From an uncultured Oscillospiraceae bacterium (GTDB taxonomy: Bacteria > Bacillota > Clostridia > Oscillospirales > Oscillospiraceae), in NCBI GenBank assembly GCA_944385675.1, contig CALWYD010000029.1, positions 1-64,000 of the forward strand: DNA of 64,000 nt, written 5' to 3'. The first letter of the stretch is position 1. Every line of letters begins with the position of its first letter. A program made the position numbers and the translations under genes. Below the pieces are notes generated by a model that worked only from the letters and a program-made list of their open reading frames with translations, did no database searches and was not told the origin of the DNA. Shown piece after piece: positions 1-7,143 of the stretch.

Positions 1-48
1 GTAAAACAAGATTAATTGGAAGGGGAGAGAAAATTGACAAATTGGCAA

Positions 49-80
49 TAAAAAATCGGAGTACCCCGAAGGATACTCCG
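49..80 (-). terminator. Terminator after tRNA-Pro
   Basis: On the minus strand a 7-bp stem (CGGAGTA with TACTCCG) is followed by a run of six T. It sits directly downstream of the tRNA gene, so it reads as its intrinsic terminator. Confidence 0.75.
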
Positions 81-81
81 A

Positions 82-157
82 TGGTCCGAGTGGCGGGATT
101 TGAACCCACGGCCTCATGGACCCGAACCATGCGCGCTACCAACTGCGCTACACCCGG
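82..157 (-). tRNA. tRNA-Pro (anticodon CGG)
   Basis: The reverse strand folds into a 76-nt cloverleaf. The acceptor stem is CCGGGTG/CACTCGG with one G-T pair, the D arm is GCGC/GCGC, and the anticodon stem CATGG/CCATG carries the loop TTCGGGT. This places CGG in the anticodon, so it reads proline codon CCG. The T arm GTGGG-TTCAAAT-CCCGC is present, and the 3' CCA is encoded in the DNA. Confidence 0.95.
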
Positions 158-271
158 ATAGGTAACAGAAGCAAAACTTGGCCGGTTCTTTTGCTATGTG
201 GGTACGGCAAAACTCATGATCCAAATTGTCAGCTTTATCATTATATTTTTTTCTCTCCTTTCTGTCAAGAG

Positions 272-300
272 GTATATTCCATTTATACTTTGAATAGACT
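272..300 (+). promoter_or_regulatory. Possible sigma-E-type promoter for spoIVF operon
   Basis: GTATATT (272-278) and AATAGACT (293-300) are separated by 14 bp. Sigma-E promoters are roughly KMATATT, 13-15 bp, CATACAMT, and this gives 6 of 8 matches at the -10. It lies 60 bp before the GTG start of a SpoIVFA-like gene, which is sigma-E controlled in Bacillus. This is inference from two short boxes only. Confidence 0.35.
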
Positions 301-359
301 GAAACAGCGTAAAACATCTGTTTTGCTGTCTATGATTCGGTCTTGGGGAGGAAAGAACT

Positions 360-1400
360 GTGTACGATGAATCCGCTCGCTCTTACAAAAATGAAAAATT
401 CCCCCGAAATAATAGCACAAGCACATCAGGCAGACGAAGCAGTAAATCAAGTCCGGAAAAGCTTCGCCTCTGTCAACTTCTTATCTGCCTGATTCTTTTT
501 CTCGCCGTCTTTATTGGAAAAGGAGTTTTCCCAACAAGACTTCTTGAGGTTCGGGATAATATTCTTCATTTAATTACTTCAAATACTGATTTTCGTTCAG
601 CTCTGTCATCACTGGGAAATTCTATCTCAGAGGATACTATGTTCGGGCGATTGGAAGATTTCTGCGTAGAAGTCTTTGGGGTAGAAGACACGTCGGAATC
701 TCTTGCAGATGAAAACAGCTCTGCCCCTGCCCTCACAAGCTTGTCAACCATGGACACCGGCTTTTTAAGCGGAAGTCCAGACGAACGAGAGATTACAGAC
801 CATTTGCTCTATCAAAATGCCTACCGGCTTCCTATATCTATACCAGTACAGGAAAATGTCCTGCCGGAAGAGGAAAAAACTGAATCAACCAATACCGCTC
901 CACCTGCTGTAGCAACTGCTGGCACTCTTATTCTAAAGTCTGATTACGATGGAGAAGCACTACCCAACAACTATACCATGGACCAGCTTTCACTTGGAGA
1001 ATTGGAAACTGTAACTCCTGTTCTGGGATATATCAACTCAGAATACGGTTATCGCAGCCACCCTATCAGTGGAGCACATCAATTCCATGGCGGTGTAGAC
1101 ATCAGTGGCAATGATGGTGACCCCATTTCTGCATTTGCTTCTGGTACGGTAGAGTACGTGGGTGAAGACGACTCCTACGGGCTATATCTCCAGCTAGATC
1201 ATGGAAATGGTGTAAAATCCTTTTATGCCCACTGCAGTACTGTTTGTGTCTCTAAAGGGCAAACAGTAGAGTTAGGAGAAAAAATTGCTGAGATTGGCTC
1301 TTCTGGTATGGCCACAGGCCCTCACCTGCATTTGGAACTGAAATATAACAAAATGCACCTTAATCCCATCTATTATATCAGTTATTTCAGCGACCAATGA
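360..1400 (+). CDS. spoIVFA: SpoIVFA-like M23 (LytM) sporulation protein
   Basis: Protein of 346 aa: a basic Ser-rich N-terminus, one membrane segment at about residues 36-55, a long acidic linker, and a C-terminal M23/LytM domain (about 215-340). The domain has H-x3-D (FHGGVD), FYAH and GPHLHLEL. It overlaps the next gene, an M50 protease, by 4 bp, the arrangement of spoIVFA-spoIVFB, whose products hold and regulate the sigma-K processing protease in the forespore outer membrane. The Bacillus SpoIVFA LytM domain, as I remember it, has lost its metal residues; here they all appear present, so enzymatic activity is possible. The GTG start is supported by GGAGGAAA eight bases upstream. A SpoIIQ-like role is the alternative, less likely given the M50 partner. 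Confidence 0.75.
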   Translation: MYDESARSYKNEKFPRNNSTSTSGRRSSKSSPEKLRLCQLLICLILFLAVFIGKGVFPTRLLEVRDNILHLITSNTDFRSALSSLGNSISEDTMFGRLEDFCVEVFGVEDTSESLADENSSAPALTSLSTMDTGFLSGSPDEREITDHLLYQNAYRLPISIPVQENVLPEEEKTESTNTAPPAVATAGTLILKSDYDGEALPNNYTMDQLSLGELETVTPVLGYINSEYGYRSHPISGAHQFHGGVDISGNDGDPISAFASGTVEYVGEDDSYGLYLQLDHGNGVKSFYAHCSTVCVSKGQTVELGEKIAEIGSSGMATGPHLHLELKYNKMHLNPIYYISYFSDQ

Positions 1401-1969
1401 AAATAGGACGATTGGAAGTGACAGGAGGTTTTCTTCTGCTGCTGGCCTGGCTTAATTATCTGGACCGGCAGGCAGTCATTCCTCTGGCCATTGTAGCCTG
1501 TACGCTACATGAACTGGGGCATTATGCTGCGATCCGTGCAATGGGAGGAAATATAAAGCTAATCCGCTTAACAGCAATTGGGGCGGAGATGCTTTTCTCA
1601 ACCCCAATGAATTACTGGCAGGAGGGTGTGGCCGCTTTGGCCGGGCCAGCGGTTAATTTACTGCTGGCCCGAATTTTCTGCTCCTGGACATGGGGCTCTC
1701 TTTTTGCCGGCATCAATTTAGTTCTTGGCTGCTTCAACTTACTTCCGGCAAATGGGTTAGATGGATGGAGGGCTTTGTACTGTGTCACAGCTCTCACTGC
1801 TGGTCCAAACATAGCTGAAGCGGTAGGGAAGTTTCTGGGTATCTTGTCTACTGCGTTCATTTTAGGCAGCGCCATATGTCTACTTGGACTGGGGGGAAAT
1901 ATTTGCCTTTTGCTGGTGGCATTTTGGCTACTCATGATGCAAAATAATCACGGTTGTGCGCAAAAATAG
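1397..1969 (+). CDS. spoIVFB: M50 site-2 protease, SpoIVFB-like
   Basis: A 190-aa polytopic membrane zinc protease. The metal motif HELGH is at residues 38-42 and the second ligand motif N-L-L-P-A-N-G-L-D-G at 114-123, both in hydrophobic segments as in S2P enzymes. By family knowledge and the upstream SpoIVFA-like gene it should cleave the pro-sequence of sigma-K in the mother cell. It is shorter than Bacillus SpoIVFB (about 288 aa) and has no C-terminal CBS domain. It is translated from an ATG overlapping the stop of the upstream gene (ATGA), so the two are translationally coupled. Confidence 0.82.
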   Translation: MKIGRLEVTGGFLLLLAWLNYLDRQAVIPLAIVACTLHELGHYAAIRAMGGNIKLIRLTAIGAEMLFSTPMNYWQEGVAALAGPAVNLLLARIFCSWTWGSLFAGINLVLGCFNLLPANGLDGWRALYCVTALTAGPNIAEAVGKFLGILSTAFILGSAICLLGLGGNICLLLVAFWLLMMQNNHGCAQK

Positions 1970-1973
1970 GGGC

Positions 1974-2002
1974 TTGTCATGCCAATATGAAACGGGTAAA
2001 AT
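1974..2002 (+). promoter_or_regulatory. Sigma-A-type promoter
   Basis: TTGTCA (1974-1979), 17 bp, TAAAAT (1997-2002), 36 bp before the radical SAM start codon. It separates the housekeeping pair downstream from the sporulation pair upstream. Confidence 0.6.
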
Positions 2003-2037
2003 AAGCTTAATACCAGAGCAAGCACTGGAGGAACAAC

Positions 2038-3882
2038 ATGAACCGCACACTGGAGCATATTTTGCCCAAAGTACAAAAACCGGCCCGATATACCGGTGGC
2101 GAGTATAACGCCGTTGTGAAGGAAAAGCATACTGTAAAGACCCGCTACGCGCTGTGTTTCCCGGATACCTATGAAATCGGCATGTCTAATTTGGGGTGCC
2201 GTATTTTATACGGCGTCATGAATCAGTGCCCCGACATTTGGTGCGAACGGTGCTTTGCACCCTGGGGGGATATGGAAGAGGAAATGCGCCGGGAAGGACT
2301 TCTGCTCTATGGTTTGGAGAGTGGAGATCCTATTTCCGATTTTGACATTATTGGCTTTTCTTTAGGATACGAAATGGCCTATACCAATGTACTGAACATG
2401 TTGGATTTGGCGGGACTTCCATTGCGCTCTGCCAACCGGTCCGAGCTTACTCCTTTGATTGTAGCGGGGGGTACCTGCTGTTATAATCCGGAACCTCTGG
2501 CTCCCTTCGTAGATTTTTTCGTACTAGGGGAGGGGGAAGACGTTACTCTGGAGTACATCCGTCTCTACCAACAGGCCCAGGAGGAGTGTTGGTCCAAAGA
2601 GGAATTTCTCCTGGAAGCTGCTAAGATTGAGGGAATCTATGTTCCCTCTTTCTATGATCCGATTTATAACGCAGACGGTACTCTGTCACAGATGGCCATA
2701 AAAGAAGGGTCTGGTGCACCGGAGCGGGTGGTTAAACGAATTGTGACAGATATGGACAAGTCCTATTTTCCCACAAAAACTGTCATTCCATCCACAGAAA
2801 TTGTCCATGACCGGGTTATGTTAGAACTATTTCGGGGCTGTATTCGAGGCTGCCGCTTTTGCCAGGCGGGGTATGTGTACCGCCCCGTAAGAAATCGGAA
2901 TCCCCAACTGCTAGCCGAATACGGGAAAGCTTCTTGTGAGGATTCCGGCTACCAAGAGATGACGTTGTCCTCTCTCTCTTCCACCGACTACCCCTGCCTA
3001 TTGGAGTTGTGTGACAATCTATTGGACTACTGTGCCCCCCGGGATATCGGGCTTTCTTTGCCCTCCCTGCGGGCAGATACCTTCTCCATGAATTTGATGG
3101 AGCGTCTTCAACGAGTTCGGAAGGGGGGCCTCACCTTTGCCCCAGAGGCAGGAACTCAGCGCTTACGAGATGCCATTAACAAAAATCTGCGAGAGGAGGA
3201 CCTGCTTCAATCTTGCCGCACTGCTTTTGCCGGCGGGTGGAGCGGAGTAAAGCTCTACTTCATGCTGGGACTTCCTACCGAAACAGATGAGGATGTATTA
3301 GGAATTGCAGATCTGGCCAGAAAGGTTTACTTTACCTGGCGGGAATATACTTCCAACCGGGCCAGGGGAGTCCGAATTACTGTATCTACCTCCTGGTTTG
3401 TACCTAAACCTCATACCGCATTTCAGTGGGAGGCTCAAATTCCTGTATCAGAGTATCAGCGCAGGGTCAATCTGCTACGGGATGCCTTAAAGAGGGACAA
3501 GTCTATCACTTACAACTGGCATGACCCTGAAACCAGCTACTTGGAAGCTATCTTTTCCCGTGGAGATCGACGGCTTGCCAATGTGCTGGAGTGGGCCTGG
3601 GAGCACGGGGCCAAGATGGACTCTTGGACAGAGTATTTTGACTACCAGCGATGGATGGACGCCTTGGCCGCCTGTGGATTGGACGGCGACTTCTATGCCC
3701 ACCGCCAGCGGAGCAGGGAAGAGGTATTTCCCTGGTGCCGGGTTGACACGAAGGTAAGCAGCAGCTTTTTATGGCGGGAGCGGGAACTCTGTTATAAGTC
3801 TCAGACGACTCCAGATTGCAGAACCCGCTGTTCTGGCTGTGGCGCAAACTGTTTGCTGTCGGGAGGTGTGTGCAATGGCTGA
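2038..3882 (+). CDS. B12-binding radical SAM protein (TIGR03960 type)
   Basis: Protein of 614 aa. The N-terminal half resembles a cobalamin-binding Rossmann domain, and the radical SAM core begins with C268-x3-C272-x2-C275 (in CIRGCRFCQAG), the ligands of the 4Fe-4S cluster that cleaves SAM. The C-terminal tail is rich in Cys (CRTRCSGCGANC), suggesting another metal site. Family members are almost always followed by a DUF2344/TIGR03936 protein, as here with an 8-bp overlap, and in some bacteria are near RNase G and ribosomal genes. The substrate is not known to me; an RNA or ribosome-related modification is only a guess. The ATG follows GGAGGAAC. Confidence 0.85.
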   Translation: MNRTLEHILPKVQKPARYTGGEYNAVVKEKHTVKTRYALCFPDTYEIGMSNLGCRILYGVMNQCPDIWCERCFAPWGDMEEEMRREGLLLYGLESGDPISDFDIIGFSLGYEMAYTNVLNMLDLAGLPLRSANRSELTPLIVAGGTCCYNPEPLAPFVDFFVLGEGEDVTLEYIRLYQQAQEECWSKEEFLLEAAKIEGIYVPSFYDPIYNADGTLSQMAIKEGSGAPERVVKRIVTDMDKSYFPTKTVIPSTEIVHDRVMLELFRGCIRGCRFCQAGYVYRPVRNRNPQLLAEYGKASCEDSGYQEMTLSSLSSTDYPCLLELCDNLLDYCAPRDIGLSLPSLRADTFSMNLMERLQRVRKGGLTFAPEAGTQRLRDAINKNLREEDLLQSCRTAFAGGWSGVKLYFMLGLPTETDEDVLGIADLARKVYFTWREYTSNRARGVRITVSTSWFVPKPHTAFQWEAQIPVSEYQRRVNLLRDALKRDKSITYNWHDPETSYLEAIFSRGDRRLANVLEWAWEHGAKMDSWTEYFDYQRWMDALAACGLDGDFYAHRQRSREEVFPWCRVDTKVSSSFLWRERELCYKSQTTPDCRTRCSGCGANCLLSGGVCNG

Positions 3883-4543
3883 CCGCCTGCTTTTTTCCAA
3901 AACTGGACGGGCAAAATATATTTCCCATCTTGATTTGATGCGCACCTTCCAACGGGCTTTTGCCCGGGCACATATTTCAATCAAGCATACGGAAGGCTTT
4001 CATCCCCACCCTTTTGTCTCCATCGCTCTGCCCCTGTCCGTAGGCTATTCTAGTCAGTGCGAAATTCTAGAATTTGGTTTAGCTGATCATTCTATATTAT
4101 ATGAAGATGTTCCATACCGACTGACCGCCGCTATGCCAGAGGGAATTGTGGTACACCAGTGTTACCCAGATGGGCAAAAACTGAAGGATTTGGCATATGT
4201 AGATTACATCATGAACTTTGAATATCCAGAGGGACGTCCTCAGGAAACCGAAACAGCCATGCAGCAGCTGCTTTGCCGGGAGAGCCTGATTGTAAAAAAG
4301 AAGTCCAACAAGGCCAAATTGGGTTATACAGAAGTGGACTTAATTCCCCTTATCCGAAACTGGAACCTGGAATGCCAAAGCGACACCATGACAGTGGACG
4401 CAGTGGTATCCGCGCAAAATCCAGGATTGAATCCGGAACTGATTCGAAGCGCCTTTTGTCAATCTTTCCCTGAGTTTATTCCCGACTTTGTTACTTTTCA
4501 TCGTAGGGAAATATTGAACCGGACCGGCGATATATTTCGATAA
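3875..4543 (+). CDS. DUF2344 / TIGR03936 radical SAM-associated protein
   Basis: Protein of about 222 aa starting MADRLLFSKTGRAKYISHLD, typical of the DUF2344 family: a small alpha/beta protein with a conserved FHP motif (GFHPHPFVSIALPLSVGY, residues about 43-60). It always partners the TIGR03960 radical SAM protein, sometimes as a fusion. I chose the ATG at 3875 because it follows GGGAGGTG and fits the family N-terminus; an upstream in-frame ATG at 3839 would add 12 Cys-rich residues inside the previous gene. No catalytic function is established; probably it helps bind the substrate. Confidence 0.85.
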   Translation: MADRLLFSKTGRAKYISHLDLMRTFQRAFARAHISIKHTEGFHPHPFVSIALPLSVGYSSQCEILEFGLADHSILYEDVPYRLTAAMPEGIVVHQCYPDGQKLKDLAYVDYIMNFEYPEGRPQETETAMQQLLCRESLIVKKKSNKAKLGYTEVDLIPLIRNWNLECQSDTMTVDAVVSAQNPGLNPELIRSAFCQSFPEFIPDFVTFHRREILNRTGDIFR

Positions 4544-4569
4544 ACTCCCGAAATATCTTTAGAGCACAC

Positions 4570-4598
4570 TTGCGCAATTACAATAATAGTGGTATAAT
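4570..4598 (+). promoter_or_regulatory. Sigma-A-type promoter of yebC
   Basis: TTGCGC (4570-4575), 17 bp, perfect TATAAT (4593-4598), 42 bp before the yebC start codon. Confidence 0.65.
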
Positions 4599-4640
4599 TT
4601 TTGGGCGAATTTGAAGCCGACAAGAGAAGGGAACGATTTT

Positions 4641-5369
4641 ATGTCTGGACATTCCAAGTGGCACAATATACAAAAAACAAAGGGGGCAGCTGATGCGAAA
4701 CGCTCCCAGATTTTTACCAAGATTGCCCGTGAAATGATTGTTGCTGTAAAAACCGGCGGCAGCGGTGATCCTGCCAATAACTCTCGTCTAGCCGCCGTAA
4801 TTGCCAAAGCCAAAGCAGCCAATATGCCCAATGATAATATTAAAAGGACTATTGATAAGGCCCTGGGTGCCGGCAACAGCGACAACTTTGAAAGCGTGGT
4901 CTATGAAGGCTATGGTCCCAACGGCGTGGCTGTCATTGTAGAGGCCCTCACAGACAATCGCAATCGTACCGCCCCTGAGGTACGCCACCTTCTGGATAAA
5001 TACGGGAAAGGTCTGGGCGCCACTGGCTGCGTCTCCTGGTCTTTCGACAAAAAAGGTGTCCTTGTATTGGATGCCGAAGACATGGACGAAGACACCGTTA
5101 TGATGGATGCTCTGGAAGCCGGTGCCGAAGATATGCAGGCCGATGACGAAGTCTTCGAAATTTACACCGATCCGGACAGCTTCAACCAGGTAGTGTCCAC
5201 CCTGGAAGGGAAGGGTTATACCTTCTTGGAGGCCTCTGTGCAGATGGTGCCTCAAAATTATGTTAAGCTTACAGACGAGGCAGATATTAAAAACATGGAA
5301 AAGCTTATTGATATGCTGGAGGACAACGACGACGTCCAGAACGTTTACCACAACTGGGAGCAGGATTGA
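4641..5369 (+). CDS. yebC: YebC/TACO1 family protein
   Basis: Protein of 242 aa, the usual length of the family. The N-terminus MSGHSKWHNIQKTKGAADAK is the family hallmark, followed by KIAREM, the AANMPNDNIKRTIDKA block and a long acidic C-terminal half. Members bind nucleic acid or ribosomes: E. coli YebC and mitochondrial TACO1 act in translation, and some copies are described as transcription regulators (PmpR). The start at 4641 is preceded by AGAAGGGA; an in-frame start at 4611 would add ten residues absent from the family. It is a single gene with its own promoter and a downstream hairpin. Confidence 0.95.
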   Translation: MSGHSKWHNIQKTKGAADAKRSQIFTKIAREMIVAVKTGGSGDPANNSRLAAVIAKAKAANMPNDNIKRTIDKALGAGNSDNFESVVYEGYGPNGVAVIVEALTDNRNRTAPEVRHLLDKYGKGLGATGCVSWSFDKKGVLVLDAEDMDEDTVMMDALEAGAEDMQADDEVFEIYTDPDSFNQVVSTLEGKGYTFLEASVQMVPQNYVKLTDEADIKNMEKLIDMLEDNDDVQNVYHNWEQD

Positions 5370-5422
5370 ACCTTGTAGCGTTAAACTCCTGAACTCAGAT
5401 TATTATATTGCGATAGAAATCG

Positions 5423-5459
5423 TATCAGCTCTGCTTCCAATACCGAGGCAGAGCTGATA
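5423..5459 (+). terminator. Hairpin after yebC, probable terminator
   Basis: Arms TATCAGCTCTGC (5423-5434) and GCAGAGCTGATA (5448-5459) form a perfect 12-bp stem with a 13-nt loop, 53 bp after the yebC stop. The trailing T content is low (TTGTCT), so termination may be weak. Confidence 0.55.
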
Positions 5460-5491
5460 TTGTCTGTGCTTAAGGAGAATCTGTGTTTTTG

Positions 5492-5520
5492 TTGATCCAC
5501 TAAATAAGCTGTGTTATTAT
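5492..5520 (+). promoter_or_regulatory. Possible promoter of the Xer gene
   Basis: TTGATC (5492-5497), 17 bp, TATTAT (5515-5520). This would give a leader of about 105 nt containing a Shine-Dalgarno-like AAAGGAGGTG at about 5550 with no convincing ORF after it, and the palindrome at 5588-5621. Confidence 0.45.
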
Positions 5521-5587
5521 TGTCTCACTGAAAGGTTCCAATCGCCCTAGAAAGGAGGTGCAGGGAGGGGTCTGCAGTTGTAGTGTA

Positions 5588-5621
5588 TTAGGTCAACAAA
5601 ATAAAAATTTTGTTGACCTAA
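5588..5621. repeat. Perfect 15-bp-arm palindrome, dif-like
   Basis: Left arm TTAGGTCAACAAAAT and right arm ATTTTGTTGACCTAA are exact reverse complements with a 4-nt AAAA spacer. The central 28 bp can be read as an 11-bp arm GGTCAACAAAA, a 6-bp centre TAAAAA and an 11-bp arm TTTTGTTGACC, the geometry of Xer/dif sites. It ends 1 bp before the ribosome binding site of a Xer-type recombinase gene. It could instead be an operator or an mRNA hairpin near the start codon. Confidence 0.8.
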
Positions 5622-5631
5622 GTGGAGGTAA

Positions 5632-6717
5632 TTGCTCGTATTACCCTATAAATTTCCTGCAGCACCTTTTCCCACCCATTTGGACTACCGCACTGAAGCT
5701 CCGCCACTCATTCGAGATTTTTTGGTGTATCATGAAACTATCCAGGGCCATTCCCGGCAAACTGTGGATGAGTACTTTTTAGACTTACGCGGCTTTTTCC
5801 GCTTTTTAAAGTTGGACAAATGCTTGGTGCCCAAGGACACGCCCTTTGACAACATATCTATTGATGACATTGATCTGAGTTTTGTCCGCAGTATTACACT
5901 TACCGATGTTTATGCCTTTATGAGCTACTTGGCCCGTGAACGTGGTTTAAATTCAGCTTCCAGAGCCCGTAAAGTAGCTACAATCCGTTCCTTTTACAAG
6001 TACCTCACCAACAAAGCCAAACTATTGGAGCAAAATCCAGTTCAGGAACTAGACGCCCCTAGGCAGAAAAAATCCTTGCCCAGATACTTAGATTATGACG
6101 AAAGCGTACATCTTCTTGAGTCCGTAGACGGAAAAAATTCCAGTCGCGACTACTGTATTCTGACACTATTCCTCAACTGTGGATTGCGTATTTCAGAGCT
6201 TGTAGGCCTTGATAAAACGGATGTTCGAGGAAGTCAGCTTCGAGTATTGGGCAAAGGCAATAAGGAACGGATTCTCTATTTGAACGAGGCATGCCAACAG
6301 GCTCTCCACGATTGGTTAACTGACCGAGATGCAATGACACTGTTGGACCAAAATGCTCTGTTTGTTACACTGCAAAACCGAAAACGTATTACAAAGGCTG
6401 CTGTCCACAAGCTGGTGAAAAAGCATCTCTCTGCTGCGGGGCTGGACAGTACTCAGTATTCTTCCCATAAGCTGCGTCATACTGCTGCCACCCTAATGCT
6501 GCAAAACGGTGTCGATGTGCGTACTCTTCAAGAGGTCCTGGGTCACGATCATTTGAATACCACTCAGATATATACTCATGTAGATAGCGATGACCTGCGA
6601 GCTGCAGCCAGAGCTAATCCTCTGGGACATCTATCAAAAAAGCACACGACTTCTTCTCATTCTGCTCTTGTATCACATGAATATGAAGAAAAACCTATTT
6701 TAAAACACGAGGAATAA
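5632..6717 (+). CDS. xerC: Tyrosine recombinase, XerC/XerD type
   Basis: Protein of up to 361 aa with an N-terminal SAM-like core-binding domain (about 25-130) and a C-terminal catalytic domain. Catalytic residues are visible: R186 (GLRISEL), K208 (GKGNKER), H279-x2-R282 (HKLRH), H305 (LGHDHL) and the nucleophile Y314 (TQIYTH). Such enzymes resolve chromosome dimers at dif or act on mobile elements. The TTG start at 5632 follows GTGGAGGT at an unusually short spacing; homologues as I remember them begin near MDYRTEAPP, so TTG 5680 is an alternative but lacks a binding site. About 30 C-terminal residues (after position 330) exceed the usual length. A second, more canonical copy (xerD) lies at 34548-35429, so this is likely the XerC partner; a stand-alone role is possible. 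Confidence 0.85.
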   Translation: MLVLPYKFPAAPFPTHLDYRTEAPPLIRDFLVYHETIQGHSRQTVDEYFLDLRGFFRFLKLDKCLVPKDTPFDNISIDDIDLSFVRSITLTDVYAFMSYLARERGLNSASRARKVATIRSFYKYLTNKAKLLEQNPVQELDAPRQKKSLPRYLDYDESVHLLESVDGKNSSRDYCILTLFLNCGLRISELVGLDKTDVRGSQLRVLGKGNKERILYLNEACQQALHDWLTDRDAMTLLDQNALFVTLQNRKRITKAAVHKLVKKHLSAAGLDSTQYSSHKLRHTAATLMLQNGVDVRTLQEVLGHDHLNTTQIYTHVDSDDLRAAARANPLGHLSKKHTTSSHSALVSHEYEEKPILKHEE

Positions 6718-6722
6718 CGGCT

Positions 6723-7088
6723 ATGCAGACATTATATTGCATCATTTCCCTTCTGGCACCAATCTTTATGTTAGCAGTGGGTATCTGGTGGAAGCTTTCT
6801 CCCCCTAAATTTCAGGGGAAGGGCCTTGCCTACCGCACTGCCCTCACCTCCTCTAGTCCTGAGGCCTGGTCTTTTGCTCACCACCATTGTGCCAAGCTCT
6901 GGATTAGGATTGGGGCGCTTCTCTCGGTCCTCACTGTGATTTTATTAGTCTTGTTTCCTAATAATCGCGCGGATTATGTACTTTGGCTTATTGGCGGCCA
7001 AATGGCTCTATTTTGTGTCTCAGCCTTCCTGGTAGATATACTTCTAAAAAATACCTTTCACGACGACGGTACTCCCATATCTTTTTAA
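6723..7088 (+). CDS. SdpI-family small membrane protein
   Basis: Protein of 121 aa with three hydrophobic segments (about 5-22, 62-80, 89-107) and the SdpI-domain signature GLAYRTALTSSSPEAW followed by a helix ending in G. The domain occurs in SdpI, the Bacillus immunity protein to the SdpC toxin, and in many small Firmicute membrane proteins of unknown role. It starts 6 bp after the Xer gene stop, so it is probably cotranscribed. No toxin gene is nearby, so immunity cannot be assumed. Confidence 0.65.
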   Translation: MQTLYCIISLLAPIFMLAVGIWWKLSPPKFQGKGLAYRTALTSSSPEAWSFAHHHCAKLWIRIGALLSVLTVILLVLFPNNRADYVLWLIGGQMALFCVSAFLVDILLKNTFHDDGTPISF

Positions 7089-7101
7089 TCACAAATTACA
7101 C

Positions 7102-7137
7102 AAAACGAGGCGCGGCCAATGGCCGCGCCTCGTTTTT
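7102..7137. terminator. Bidirectional terminator
   Basis: A 16-bp perfect stem, AAAACGAGGCGCGGCC with GGCCGCGCCTCGTTTT, loop AAT, with a T tail on each strand. It lies between converging genes (SdpI-like and DUF362) and serves both. Confidence 0.92.
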
Positions 7138-7143
7138 CACAAT

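Noticed and set aside
3548..3973. Minus-strand ORFs of 70-140 codons inside the B12/radical SAM gene
   Set aside because: They lie wholly over a gene with clear family motifs and have no binding site or recognisable domain, so they are shadow frames.
4788..5351. 187-codon minus-strand ORF over yebC
   Set aside because: Antisense to a full-length YebC; no domain, composition typical of a reverse-frame artefact.
5558..5782. Small ORF starting with GTG after AAAGGAG in front of the Xer gene
   Set aside because: It runs through the palindrome and into the recombinase in another frame. Composition looks random, so I kept only the unexplained Shine-Dalgarno as a note.
5632..6717. Xer-type gene as an integrase of a mobile element
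   Set aside because: No flanking att repeats, phage or conjugation genes; neighbours are core genes and it closely resembles Xer housekeeping enzymes.
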